Positions 1-10,817 of a DNA stretch of 64,000 nucleotides are shown one piece after another. Each line of letters starts with the position of its first letter. Position 1 is the stretch's first letter. Source of the DNA: Phascolomyces articulosus. Lineage: Eukaryota > Mucoromycota > Mucoromycetes > Mucorales > Lichtheimiaceae. The translations under genes and the position numbers were made by a program. The stretch covers positions 62,001-126,000 of the forward strand of contig JAIXMP010000040.1 of the NCBI GenBank assembly GCA_025677815.1, written 5' to 3'. The notes below the pieces were generated by a model. That model was not told the origin of the DNA, did not search any database, and saw only the letters and a program-made list of their open reading frames with translations.

Positions 1-137
1 ATCTCTTCAGCTGTAATGTAATAGTGCCGTAATTTCTTTGGTGTCGCTGTGGTGGTAGGCGCTCCTTTGACAATTGTTATGCTAGTGATAAATAGGAATA
101 ATGCTGTTGTTATGAGGAATCGTTGACATGGAAGCAT
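1..137 (-). CDS. 5' end of a secreted multicopper-oxidase-like protein (partial)
   Basis: The first 45 codons of a gene that runs off the left edge. The ATG is at 137 on the minus strand. The N-terminus is a typical signal peptide: a short polar start, a hydrophobic stretch (FLITTALFLFITSITIV) and a small-residue cleavage region (KGAP). A Thr-rich linker follows, and then a segment reading RHYYITAEE. Tyr-Tyr-Ile-x-x-Glu-Glu directly after the signal sequence resembles the first cupredoxin strand of ceruloplasmin/ferroxidase-type multicopper oxidases, where a W-D-Y motif usually comes next. That part lies outside the window, so the copper ligands cannot be checked. What I see is a secreted protein start; the family is inference from a very short match. 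The gene is divergent from the F-box gene to its right. Confidence 0.4.
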   Translation of the reverse strand, partial: MLPCQRFLITTALFLFITSITIVKGAPTTTATPKKLRHYYITAEE

Positions 138-543
138 GTTGGCAATGTTTGAAGAAACATATTAGTTTTTCTCTTTTTGCCTCCGCCCAGTAGGTTTTTG
201 TGGTAAAAAAAAGTGGCGTGAATAAAGAGAGAAAAGGTTAAGAAAAGAAAAACATCCAAGAATAGATCAAAAACTTGGGTCTAAGGTCTGGGCTGCTCTT
301 CTTTTCTCACGGTGATACCTCTCCAAAATTATATACCAACTTTTGGATAGTGGTGGCTTTAAAGCTGGGGCGCAGCGTTATAAAGTTTGTTGATCATACC
401 CGTCTCTCGTGTTCTGGTTTTTTTTCTCTTATTCCAGTAAAGGAAGCAACAGTTATAATGATCAGTACGCATTCATCAGATCAAGATCACAATCAAACTA
501 CAGCTATCGTAGACAATGTCAATCTTACAAGAATACAATAATA

Positions 544-2425
544 ATGCCAATAGGTGATGATATTCCTGATCCTGTTAGAATCGATGATGTCAACCTAGAC
601 GAAGAGTCTCTTCTATGGAACGAAAGCACACCAAACATGCAAAAAAGTCGAGAAAATCGATTTGATATTATTGGAAATCCACCATATGATATTATACCCG
701 ACATTCTGTCGTATATGGAAATCAACGAACGGCTTCGTCTTCTCAACATATCAAAGACATGGTGTGATAAGATGTCAGCATTCCTATCCACATGGTCAAA
801 GCTTATCATCCAGAAAAAAACCAACTTTTCCAAAGACCAAGCGCTAATGCTCACACCTATCAGTCACCATATTTCAGATCCGGAGCTTACTGATGTAAAA
901 GATCCTTCTATAACTGACTGTATTTTTACACAAATCGTGAATGCAAAATGTATTCAGTTAAAAAAGCTTAATCTAACAGTAAGGAAAACGTGGAATAAGG
1001 TGTGGTGTTACAAGTGTTCATCTTGTTGTTTACTTTCATATATATCCGTAAAAATAACTCATTTCCCCTCCTACTTGATCATGATTTTTTTTTATTAGGG
1101 GAGTGCCTTTAATAGAAACAAACTTATGAACTTACTTTCTCATGTATCAAAGACTTTAACATATTTCTGTGTAAAGCATATTGATTGCCAGGGGCATTAT
1201 TACTCCTGACCAAACGGTGTTATCCCTGTGTCGCAATCTTCAAGTGTTTGGGTACACAAACTTAGGGGAAGATTATATTGGTGGAGAAATAGCTGGCTTT
1301 TTGGACCCAGGGTACGATTCAACTATACTGTCAAGACTCGGCTTTCGATTCGGAATACTTGATATTGCTGACATACAACGAATTTTGTCCGCATGTTCTC
1401 ATAATATCGGACAACAACTTCGTGAACTCTCTATTAATTTACCCGACGAATCGAATAATGAAGGGATGAGTCTCATTCGACGGTATTGCAAACGCCTAGA
1501 AATACTAAATATCAACGATAGATTCTATGACGATGAAGTATACAGTAACAGAAAAAATACCATCAACAACAAGTTTATTCATCCTTGTCCACAGTATGCT
1601 ATACCTATTTCTACATCCGCAGCCAACGCTAATGGGAAACTTCAAGAGTTTGCTGTGTCTTTAGAACAAGTACAGGAATTTATCCCATACTTTGTAGAGC
1701 ATACCGTCACAATTCAATCATTGAAAATCAAAACAATTTTAAAAGATAGTAATTATAAACGTCAACAACCACCATGGGTGCATACCTTGAACGACCTTAA
1801 TAATCTTCGATCTCTCGTCATAAATGGAGGTGTTGTGAATAAGCTTTTATCCGATACTGGTGTTTCCGTTTTATTAAGCAAATCACCGCATCTTGGTTGG
1901 CTACATTTTTGCGATTGTTGGATATCAGGAAAACATACATTCACAGCTATAGAAAACTTACATCACTTGCAGAAACTGGAATTGTGGGGTTGTGAAATGG
2001 ATGAGGATCATTTTGGATCCATGATGGATACCTTTGCTATTAGAAATAGACAGAAGTCTGAATTATCGTCTTTGGAGGAGATCATATTTATGACCAGTAC
2101 TGGTCTTAGTAGTGGTATTGAACGATTGTCTGATATCCTATCGCTTCGAAGAATTGATCTTCTTCATATTGATGCTGAAGGTATTCGTAGGTCAAGTTTG
2201 GTCCGATTAAGCAAAAACATAAAATCTCATCCATGTATCTGGTCAATTGAATTGGCTAGTGTAGATGCTGCGGACGATGTCGTGCTCGAGCATTTGGCTG
2301 CCATTGACAAACTCAAGTTTTTAGAGTTAAACGGACTTGACAACGTTTCAGAAGAAGGTTCGAAGTATTTTGATGGCACGACAATAAAATTAATATTAGA
2401 GCATTTATACAATATTACCTGGTAG
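544..2425 (+). CDS. F-box / leucine-rich-repeat protein with an apparent frameshift
   Basis: An F-box-like segment (about residues 38-80, with PYDIIPDILSYMEINERLRL and a later WCDKM) is followed by LRR-type units, for example LKKLNLT, LRSLVINGG and LQKLELWGC. Such proteins usually recruit substrates to SCF ubiquitin ligases. Exon 1 is 544-978; intron 979-1098 (GTAAGG...TTATTAG, phase 0); exon 2 starts at 1099 and reads GSAFNRNKLMNLL, a good LRR continuation. Exon 2 then hits a stop unless one base is removed from the G4 run at 1191-1194. After that correction it continues as IITPDQTVLSLCRNLQVFGY and stays open to the stop at 2425. The start at 544 is the first in-frame ATG. The corrected product is about 585 residues. 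The break could be a sequencing error, an odd splice or a true loss of function. No GT-AG intron restoring the frame was found. Confidence 0.65.
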
Positions 2426-3932
2426 AAAAATGTTTACGATACATTATATTGTATTGTTATTTACCTCCATCCATGATTGTATGCTATACAGTTTATACCA
2501 TATTACCTCCCATAATAGATTCGATACACTATATTTGTAACGGTAGTTGCCATATAAATTGAAAAAAATGCACCTTTTGATTGAAATGATAATAAAAGTA
2601 TAAAAATTTATTGTTGCATCCAAATAATAATCAGTAAAACCAACTGCATATATTAGTATTAGTTATTCTTTTTTATTTTTTAAGTTTCATAAATAACACA
2701 CCAAGAAAAGAGCTTGTATGTAGAGCTTAGAATTTATTATTAGTTATTCAAAGTACTATTGATGACCTATCATATCTTAAAACCATCGGATGGATAGATG
2801 AAAAGTGTAAATGACGAGAAGCTTATCTTGTAGTATTACAAATGCTATTAACAACCATAAGCATTATCTTGAGTTTATTTTTATTATTTGAACAGTTTCT
2901 TCATTAAGATCTGTTGTGTATGGGTACTATTATGTTATTACCTCTCAATCGAGATAAATTGTTGATCACTTTTTATTTTCAATCATCCGCTACAAGGTAT
3001 GATAGAGTGGAATGACTTCAAGTACTTGATATATTTGTAACCCATCATTTAGTTATATAGGGTGTTATTTGAAACGGGTTCATTTAACCACAGCAAGAGA
3101 ATTAGAGCATTATTAAGTGGACAAATGGTCCAGCCCTTTTTTTCTATATAGCTACTATTACAAATTTATTGATCCGGGGCCCACGAAGCAGAAAGATGGA
3201 TAATCTATCAATTATGATCGTGCTAGTTATTATATAATACGAGCTTTCGGACGGACCGACAGATGCCATGGTGTCCTAGGAAAAAACGTGTACTTTTATG
3301 ACATTACACGAATAGCCTAATACTATACGGTATGAAGATAATTGATGATACATATATTATAATAATGGATCAAAGCCCCTCAAAAACAAGCTAAGAAATA
3401 TTATTTAAATTCAGTTGTAATAGATATTAGAGTAACAATATAAAGTGAAATAAAAGGCTGTCATGAGAAATAGAACTGTTTTGAATGATAATAGAAATAT
3501 TCATATGTCCGTAATTGCTTAAAACAATCATTACATCAGTAGTTATTAATTTATATTATTCAAGAGCTGAAAATGGAGATGCAGGAAGAGATAAAGTTTT
3601 CTTAATGTTATATACTTGGAATCTGAAAAAGAAGGCTATTGGTTTTTGCAAAAAAGAAGACGAACCCTGCGCCACCTGATAATGCACTGTACACTGTAGT
3701 TTTTACATAAAGTTATAGTTAGTAGTAATCTTCCCTCGTAATGGTATATTTATTTATTATACAACAATCGTATTTTATTAGATTAAGATGGACTGTTCTT
3801 TTTACAGAATAAAGGGTGCTCCATGCCACATGTAATATATAATATTCAAATTTTATAATTGCGGTATCAGTGTATAAATAGCAAAAATAAATGAATAAAG
3901 TAAACAAATATGTAATTTTTTAATATAATAAT
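2426..3932. other. AT-rich intergenic DNA, no gene seen
   Basis: About 1.5 kb of AT-rich sequence between the F-box gene and the small minus-strand gene. Only short open frames without recognisable domains occur. I see no RNA gene, no transposon remnant and no sizeable repeat. Confidence 0.6.
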
Positions 3933-4269
3933 TTACACAAGTAATCGATCATTCCATTCTATTTCTTCTTCTTCTTCTGGTATTGTTCCAAATAAGTCAA
4001 GCATAAAATGACTCAGGTAAATCTCAACTTAACGGATATCTGTGTGAATGTACCAAATTATTTGAAGGTGTTACTAGTAGGTGCTACTTACTGACATGAG
4101 TTATTTGTGAACCCGTCGCATTAATACGATCGGATCTCACCCATAACCTAATTAATGTTGTCCAACTCATATGTAACCAATTTTCTTTGCTTTTGTCGCA
4201 CAGCATTTGTATCCTTACCAATATATCATAGCCGTTATGGTCAAAAGGGCATTTGTCAACCCTTTTCAT
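3933..4269 (-). CDS. Possible small two-exon gene, 90 aa, unknown
   Basis: I do not recognise this protein. On the minus strand an ATG at 4269 opens a 178-nt exon (4269-4092). It ends at a consensus donor GTAAGT. A 64-nt intron (4091-4028, ending TTAAG) leads to a second exon (4027-3933) that keeps the reading frame to a TAA. The total is 273 nt, exactly 91 codons including the stop. The first part reads MKRVDKCPFDHNGYDILVRI and is rich in Trp and basic residues (WLHMSWTTLIRLWVRSD). The second part is acidic (FGTIPEEEEEIEWNDRLLV). The join giving one frame with contrasting halves argues for a real exon pair. The gene could equally be a relic of a larger repetitive gene family, as it stands alone in AT-rich DNA. 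Confidence 0.35.
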
Positions 4270-5675
4270 ATTATCGTCCTGCTATCAGCAAGGATAAATA
4301 ACCATCCCCCGCACATGAGTGTCATGTTGAAAAATATTTTCTTTTAAATTTTCTCATCAGTTTACTATGTTAAAGCACGGGACATCTTTTATAAAATATA
4401 AACATGCATCTTTTTAATTTATTAAAAATACTTCAAGGATATCTAATCAAAAGTGCTCGGTTCCTTCATTGTAGTATCATTAGTGATATCATTGATAACA
4501 ACACTCACGCCGTTGGCATTTTTTTCAATGCGATTGCATAATAAAATAATTAAAAAAAATGCTGTTTTATAATTATTATTTTTTGGTGGCACAATACTAG
4601 CCGATTAGATGACGTGGAGAAGTGAAGAAGGAAATGAACTAAAAAAATAAGGAGAGGTGGCTCAGTCTCCATTATTTCGAAGCTAAAAATCTTACAGTAA
4701 AAGACATCTTAAGTCCTAGCTTCTTTTAGGAAATGATTTATTCCGAGAAGAAAACGACATATGCTTTTTTTTCTCTCAAATATGGCTATTCAATCGTTAT
4801 CATTACTGGGAAGAAAACGTGTTGACAGAAAATTTGGTTAACAATGAATGTTTGTTGAAACATGTATTGACACACAAGCATTTTTCTGGGGATAGATTAC
4901 ATCTATAAGCCGTATCACTTGCAATAAATGAAATACGTATAAAAATAACTCGGTCAAAATTTCGTAGAAAAGACCTGACAAGTCATTTCAGTGAAACCTC
5001 AAATTCTGTTGTTGAGAAGGAGAGAGAAGAGAGGAACCAGAAGAAGATTGTCATTGCAATTAAGAGAATTTATGACTTGTTTTTTACGCCTTAGTGATAA
5101 AACCATCACGATAATTGTTACTTATATAAAGTTTCTGAATAAAAAATTATGATCAGCATAATCTATTTTGGACCGTCATAAATATTTATCTATCTGCTGA
5201 TCAGCATGTAATATAAACATGGCCAGTATATAAAGCCTTTTGACATTAGTCCTGTGAATGAAAACCAGCATTAAATTCTATCGGTTTTTTAGTCGTATTA
5301 GCAGAATTTCTGACTAAGCCATACCACACGCACCTAAAGTTATTAATATACAAATGACGCTATCGGATGACACTATCCATACAGAGATTAACGCCCCTTC
5401 TCTCTTTACTCGATTCTTTTTTTTAGTAATAAACTTCAAACAAATTAATAGCAATTATAATGATATAATTCCAGCTCGTCATCCACTGTAGCTGAGCGGT
5501 TTCACTATTAGAACCAAGGTTCAATCTTGATTATGTATATATCGCCAGAATATTCTTCCTGTCGTACCGTAATGATATGAAAGAGGGGGGGGGGAAAGGG
5601 CTCATATGCTGTAAGTCAATTTCTCGTACGTTTTTTCAGGACAAGAAAAAACTCACTTGACCTAAGCAGGTAAGG
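4270..5675. other. AT-rich intergenic DNA upstream of the GH43 gene
   Basis: About 1.4 kb without a convincing gene. It contains a tRNA-like internal-promoter fragment near 5493-5534 (listed separately) and a run of nine G residues at about 5586-5594. The last 200 bp before 5876 are purine/T-rich and probably hold the promoter and 5' UTR of the arabinanase gene. Confidence 0.5.
5493..5534 (+). other. Degenerate tRNA-like fragment (box A and box B-like)
   Basis: The stretch contains TAGCTGAGCGGTT, which matches the tRNA box A consensus at 11 of 12 positions. About 29 nt further on is GGTTCAATC, similar to box B. In a functional tRNA these are about 44 nt apart, and no acceptor stem or anticodon arm can be folded here. 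It is at best a decayed tRNA or SINE head, or a chance match. Confidence 0.2.
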
Positions 5676-5875
5676 TAGTTTGACGTTTTTTCAAGATAGT
5701 AGAATACTACTATATATAGAACAGAAAAAGCAGGAACCAAATGCATATAAAAAGGAGTCCATTGCAATTTTAGACAAAAAAAAATCAAGCAAAAAAAAAA
5801 AAAGGAAATCCATCTTTTTATTCCTTCTTCTCTTTTCTTCCTCTTTCTGTTGTAATATATAAAAAAAAATTAAAG

Positions 5876-6919
5876 ATGATCAAGGACTGGTCTTGGGGTA
5901 CAATTCTCCTTGGAATGATAGCATTATTTAATATGCTTTCCTCTGTCAATGCAACGACTTGGAAAATGCCTTCCGACCTGGTATGTCCCGACCCAACTAT
6001 TACAAACGAACAAAATCGATGGTTTGTCTTTTGTACTGGCCCTGGTATTCAAGTATTGACAAGTGTAGATGGTCATAATTGGCAGCGATTGAAGCCTGTC
6101 TTTCCAAAAGGTCTTCCTTGGTGGAACCGGGAAATCTCTCAACACAATGACACAAATGTGTGGGCTCCTGATCTTTCAACATTTAATGGCAAAACCTATC
6201 TCTACTATTCGATTTCTACCTCTGGTTCTCGAACTTCAGCTATTGGTCTTGCAGTGGCTGATAGTCTCCATATTCATAATTGGAAGGATCATGGTATCGT
6301 TATCAAGACTACCAACGAAGGCAACAATTACAATGCAATCGATCCCAACTTGATTCTCGACAAAAAGGGTAAGCCCTGGCTTCTCTTTGGTTCCTTTTTC
6401 GATGGCATCAAGATTACGCCTCTTAATCCCAAAACCATGAAGCCTGCTAGTAATAAATTGTATTCTGTCGCTCGTCGTGAAGGTGGTGTCGAAGGTGCTA
6501 TTCTCACATACCATGGCAATTATTGGTATCTCTTCGCATCCATCGACCATTGCTGCAAAGGGCTTGAATCTAATTATAAAATTGTTGTCAGTCGTGCAAA
6601 GAAGATTACTGGTCCTTTCATAGATGCTTCCGGTGTTAACGCTTTGGATGGTAAGATAGTGCTATATAGTTCCATTTTCTTCAGTATGGCTCTGGTAAGT
6701 TAATTAAATGTTTCTAACTATAACGTCTCTTCTTCTAAACAAATAGGTGGTGGTACGATCGTTTATGCTGGCGATGGCAATGAGATTATTGCTCCCGGCG
6801 GACAAGACGTTTTCAACAACAATGTGATTGCCTACCATTATTATAACAAGCACGTCGATCAACGTACTCTTCGTATCAATGACTTGTACTGGAAGGACGA
6901 TGGGTGGCCGACATTTTAG
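5876..6919 (+). CDS. Secreted GH43 arabinan endo-1,5-alpha-L-arabinosidase
   Basis: The enzyme is predicted to be secreted and to cut alpha-1,5-arabinan, a pectin side chain. Exon 1 is 5876-6650, intron 6651-6746 (GTAAGA...AAATAG), exon 2 6747-6919; together 315 residues, normal for GH43 endo-arabinanases. The N-terminus has an uncleaved-type polar head and a hydrophobic core (TILLGMIALFNMLSSVNA), consistent with a signal peptide. GH43 five-bladed propeller landmarks are visible: VCPDPTIT (catalytic base Asp), NVWAPDLS, YNAIDPNLI (pKa-modulating Asp) and REGGVEGA (catalytic acid Glu). The C-terminal exon carries GGGTIVYAGDGNEIIAPGG and ends in GWPTF, as in fungal relatives. The start is the only in-frame ATG before the hydrophobic segment. 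The first motif has Cys-Pro where many relatives have His before Asp-Pro. The gene converges on PINX1 with about 300 bp between them. Confidence 0.88.
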
Positions 6920-7223
6920 ATATTGAAAAGTAGAATATTATTCATTACCATTTTATAAATGTAATAAAAAATATACCAATCAGTCTCCCATATCTTCATA
7001 TTTCTTTCATCTATTCAATGCTAATATATATACAGAATAATCCACAAAACAATCCCATAAAATCTGTCATTTTATCTTCATACTCGATGGTTAAGTGCTA
7101 TAAAAAACAAACAAAATATTATATTTCATCAAAGATTTATGAGAGGTAAAACAAAAGGGTGCATGTAAATATGTATATACAGAATTTTTATGAATAGTAA
7201 ACGAGAGATATAAGTATGATAAA
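6920..7223. other. Short convergent 3' region
   Basis: The 304 bp between the stop codons of the GH43 gene (+) and PINX1 (-) hold AATAAA-like elements soon after the GH43 stop (for example TAATAAAAAATA near 6961). No gene is visible. Confidence 0.5.
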
Positions 7224-8046
7224 TTATGCAATGCTGGTAGTAGGCTTAATACCCAAAATTTCGTTCAGACGATCTTTGTCATGTTGAGTGGCCATGCGCT
7301 TAGCACGTAAAAATCGAGCTCGTGCACTATATATAATAAACATCTTTCAGTTAGAAACGTATATCTTTATCTCTTTCTTTTCTGTTATCAACTTACGCAT
7401 TCCGTAATACTGTGGGTGCCTTTTGTCTAGCTTCATCACTACTTTCACTACTGGAATCCTTCTTTTCTTTCTTGCTTTTCTTCTTTTCCTTCTTCTCTTT
7501 CTTGTCCTTTTTATCCTTCTTTTCTTTCTTTTTCTTCTTCTTATCTTTTTTATCTTCATCATCATCGCCTTCCTTGGATCTTTTTCGTTTCTTTTTATCC
7601 TTTTTAGATGTTTCTTCTTCACCCTTTTCAAGTTCAGGGCTTGTTGACTCAGCAGCAGCCGTTCGACTGTTTAAATCCGCCAGTAACTGAGAAAACGCAT
7701 CGGTATTACCAAGCCAGTTATCTGTTGTTCGTTTATCTGCACCAAGACCAAGGGTATTTTCTTTAAGACGAATCTTGACATGTTCCTTGTTACCGTCTTC
7801 ATTGACACCTAAACCTTTGCCTGGAGCCCAACCCATCTTCATGAGCATTTTAAAACCAAACTTGCTCTGATCTATATATTATATTTTTCTGGTTAAATAA
7901 AAAAAAAAGATCCAACAAAAGATACATATTTCTGTTGCCAAGATCAGATTGAACAAAATAATATATTTTAATTTACCATTACTCCAAGCAAGATTGTTTG
8001 GATCTTCACTTAATCGTTGCTTCGTTTTAGCTCCAGCAAGGCCCAT
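7224..8046 (-). CDS. PXR1: PINX1/PXR1-like G-patch nucleolar protein
   Basis: PINX1/PXR1 acts in the nucleolus, activating the Prp43/DHX15 helicase in rRNA and snoRNA maturation and restraining telomerase. Three exons: 8046-7977, 7871-7397 and 7326-7224, with introns of 105 and 70 nt; total 648 nt, 215 residues. The start MGLAGAKTKQRLSEDPNNLA is the family signature. The G-patch follows (FGFKMLMKMGWAPGKGLG, residues about 26-65, then HVKIRLKENTLGLGA). A long Lys/Glu/Asp-rich low-complexity tract and an SSSESSD patch come next. The last exon encodes RARFLRAKRMATQHDKDRLN and ILGI, the conserved C-terminal block of fungal PXR1. The first and last exons are short but match the family closely, so the model is secure. 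The GST gene lies about 1 kb further right on the opposite strand. Confidence 0.93.
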
Positions 8047-9103
8047 TCTAAAATAAGTGTAATTGAGACGGAAAAGCCAGCAATAAAAAGATTTTTTTTT
8101 ACTTTTGAAAAATTCGATCCCATTTTTGAGGGAAGCTTCTTGATTGGTCAAGACCAGCATTGATAAGAAACAGTTTGGATTCACAAAAAACAGTAACCAA
8201 AAAAATTCAAACGAAGATGGCAATACAGGTTTCCTTTTATTAAACGTTAAAGCAATGATATTGATAAAAACGATAGAACCACATGGGTCTTTACATATTA
8301 CTGTTGCTATTGGTTACCAGAGAAAGATGTTACAACTAAAAACAATTATTTTTTATTTTCATAATACACCATATCAGCACAGGACAATCTCTGTTATTCA
8401 ACCTTCCTTCATTATTATATACACTTTGGTACGTATTATATGCCAGTGTATTTTTTTTCTTTAACCCTATTTAATAACACTAACTATTTTGCTTAATAAT
8501 GACTATGGTAATGGAAGTATGCATATTGAAATATTAGCTGTATATATACCAAGAAAAGATAACCACGCACTTCTTCGAAAATAGGAAAATAGATAGAATC
8601 AAAAAAAATATATACTAATATGAAGGAAATGCCTCCATGCATTATAAGAATTTTATTGATAATCCAGCTAGCTGAAATATCATATTTTGACATTAAATAC
8701 ATTATATTGTATTTTTGCATACAGTGTCAAATAAAGAATTTCGACATCGTCATAATCATCCTTGGGATTGTTTTGAAACAAAATTTTTTTTGCATCAAAT
8801 GCGTTCACTGTTATTTATGTTGTACAATCGACACATGATATATTAAATAAAACAGCACCAAAAAGATAAATATGCTGAGGTAGTGGAACCATAAACAAGA
8901 AAGAACCTGAAGAATCGGGACCTTCTTTATGACATGCCAGTTTGGAAGTTTTGTATGCTGCGCTTTCAAGCGTGTGTAAAACTATGTACTTGTTGAGGAT
9001 AAAAAAAAGGAGAAATCATCTTGATGCATTTATCTGTTTTTGTTTTCTTTTTTTCATATTCCATACTTTAAACAGTTTTTTTTTCTTTTTTTTTTTGGAT
9101 ACT
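8047..9103. other. Divergent promoter region between PINX1 and GST
   Basis: About 1.06 kb of AT-rich DNA between two divergently transcribed genes. A CCAAT-type element (ATTGG at about 8142) sits about 100 bp upstream of the PINX1 ATG. A T-rich tract (9040-9100) lies directly before the GST ATG. Short open frames here show no domain. Confidence 0.45.
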
Positions 9104-10310
9104 ATGACTATTGATTCATCATCAACTGTTGGTAAGAAATGCAAAAGAATATATTAAAAATAATTTCTACCTTAGTAGAAGTTGTAGAGAACGGTTTAAA
9201 ACATGTCTGCGTGTATTGATCTAAGTATCAAATGAAAAATTAATTTGCGTTATAATTTGTTATGTTTACTATAAAGAGAAGAAGAAGCTTATAGTGTATA
9301 ACTCTCCAATGTCCCCTGCTGGACATTTGGTGCTTATGGCTTTGAAATTAACTGGAGCTAATCATGAAATGGTGTCTGTGGATTTGAAGAACAAGGATTG
9401 GTAAGAGTATATAATAATTTCTTTTTACACATCCATCTTGTTTAATTTTATTGTGGCGCATTTTTTCTATGGGTAATAACAAATGACGATACATGATATT
9501 TGTTGGATAGGTACAAAGAAATTTATCCCGAAGCTAAAGTACCCGGTGTCAAATGCGGCGATGAGTTTATTGCTGAATCACTTGTGATTGTTGAATTGTT
9601 GCATGATCTTTATCCCGAAGCCAAGTAATACTACATACAAGAATATGGTATTTGGTAAATGAGTGTTATGGTTTTATCTTACAATTATTACCTTTATTAT
9701 TTTATTGGGTCCATGTTACAAATAGATTATATCCAATAGATCCTGTAAAGAAAGCAAAAATGAAATTCATCATTCGGTTATATAATGATAAGAGTGAAGC
9801 GGCTTTCCATCAATTCTTATTCAATCAGCCAGCTACAAAAGAATCATTCACATCATTTGTTGAATCCATAAGTGGATTGTATCGCCGGGTTTGTGTCATC
9901 CCAACCATTATATGCTATTTTTATTGCCTGTTGATTGTTGCGGATAACCACATCACTTCTAATAAATGTTTTGGTTCTTCTTTCATTTCATTTTTATATA
10001 TAATATATTATTATAATAGTTGAATGGTTTTCTTCTTGAAGCATCATCCTCCGGTCCTTTTTATTCAGGGACAGAGTTTTCTGCATTCGAGATTGCGGTT
10101 GCTCCATTTCTTAATCAGTTTCGCTTCTTTTCAAGATTTCTGACAGGGCAAGATTTCAAGGTCCTGGACGAACTACCAAGACTTAAGCAATTCACGGAGG
10201 CTGTTCTCAGTGATCAAACTTTCAAGGAAACTTTATTCATGGACGAGAAAGCAAGTGCAGCCTTTGCTACTGAAAAATTCAAGATGACAAGAAACATGTT
10301 TGTAGAATAA
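9104..10310 (+). CDS. Glutathione S-transferase
   Basis: A cytosolic GST that would conjugate or reduce with glutathione. Five exons: 9104-9131, 9277-9400, 9511-9624, 9726-9888 and 10020-10310; total 720 nt, 239 residues, the usual GST length. The N-terminal thioredoxin fold starts LIVYNSPMSPAGHLVLMALK. The cis-Pro and glutathione gamma-Glu site appear as KVPGVKCGDEFIAESLVIVE, and the helical C-terminal domain contains GTEFSAFEIAVAPFLNQF. No Cys lies in the NSPMSP segment where omega-class enzymes carry theirs, so a Ser-type active site is more likely. The class cannot be assigned with certainty. The first exon is only 28 nt; the phases of all four introns agree. Confidence 0.85.
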
Positions 10311-10817
10311 TGATGTGTTTGCATATTTTTCCTTTTTTAATGTAATAATCTTTGCTATTTTTATGTAACACTACAAGTCAAGGCACATGTGCAGACTAGC
10401 CATCATGCAATATATAGCTCATTGAATAAACGTTGTTATTTTTTTTTTTTTTTGGTTAAGTCTTGAATGAACAAGTTTTTTAACTTTTTTTTTGTTATCA
10501 TGTAATTTTAAGTATACAGCTAGAAATGTTGTATATCGGCAAATTCTACGATATAGTATAGATGAATTGCTTATATATGAATATTATTTCCAGTGTCTGA
10601 TTAAGCTTCTAATTCCGTGTGAAACTGCAACCCAAGCGAAGCGAGGGTGAAAAGCTGGTATTTTATTAAAAATACATGAATAAATTTACTGATGAATACC
10701 CATAAGTATTATGTTTCTCTCTTAATGCTTGTTTATAGGAATTTGTGTTGCATTATTATTTAGTGTGCTTCATGCTTGCATTTCTGTATATTGGATATCG
10801 CATTCGTATGATCTATG
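10311..10817. other. GST 3' region and junction to repeat-derived DNA
   Basis: Contains the GST 3' UTR, a run of about 15 T residues at about 10440-10454, and AT-rich DNA leading into the LINE remnant. The exact left edge of that element could not be set. Confidence 0.4.

Noticed and set aside
5493..5534. A functional tRNA gene
   Set aside because: Box spacing is about 15 nt too short and no acceptor or anticodon stem forms.
7393..7690. Leu/Ser/Phe-rich open frames on the plus strand across the PINX1 lysine tract
   Set aside because: They are the complement of the Lys/Glu/Asp-rich tract of PINX1; the minus-strand gene model explains the region fully.
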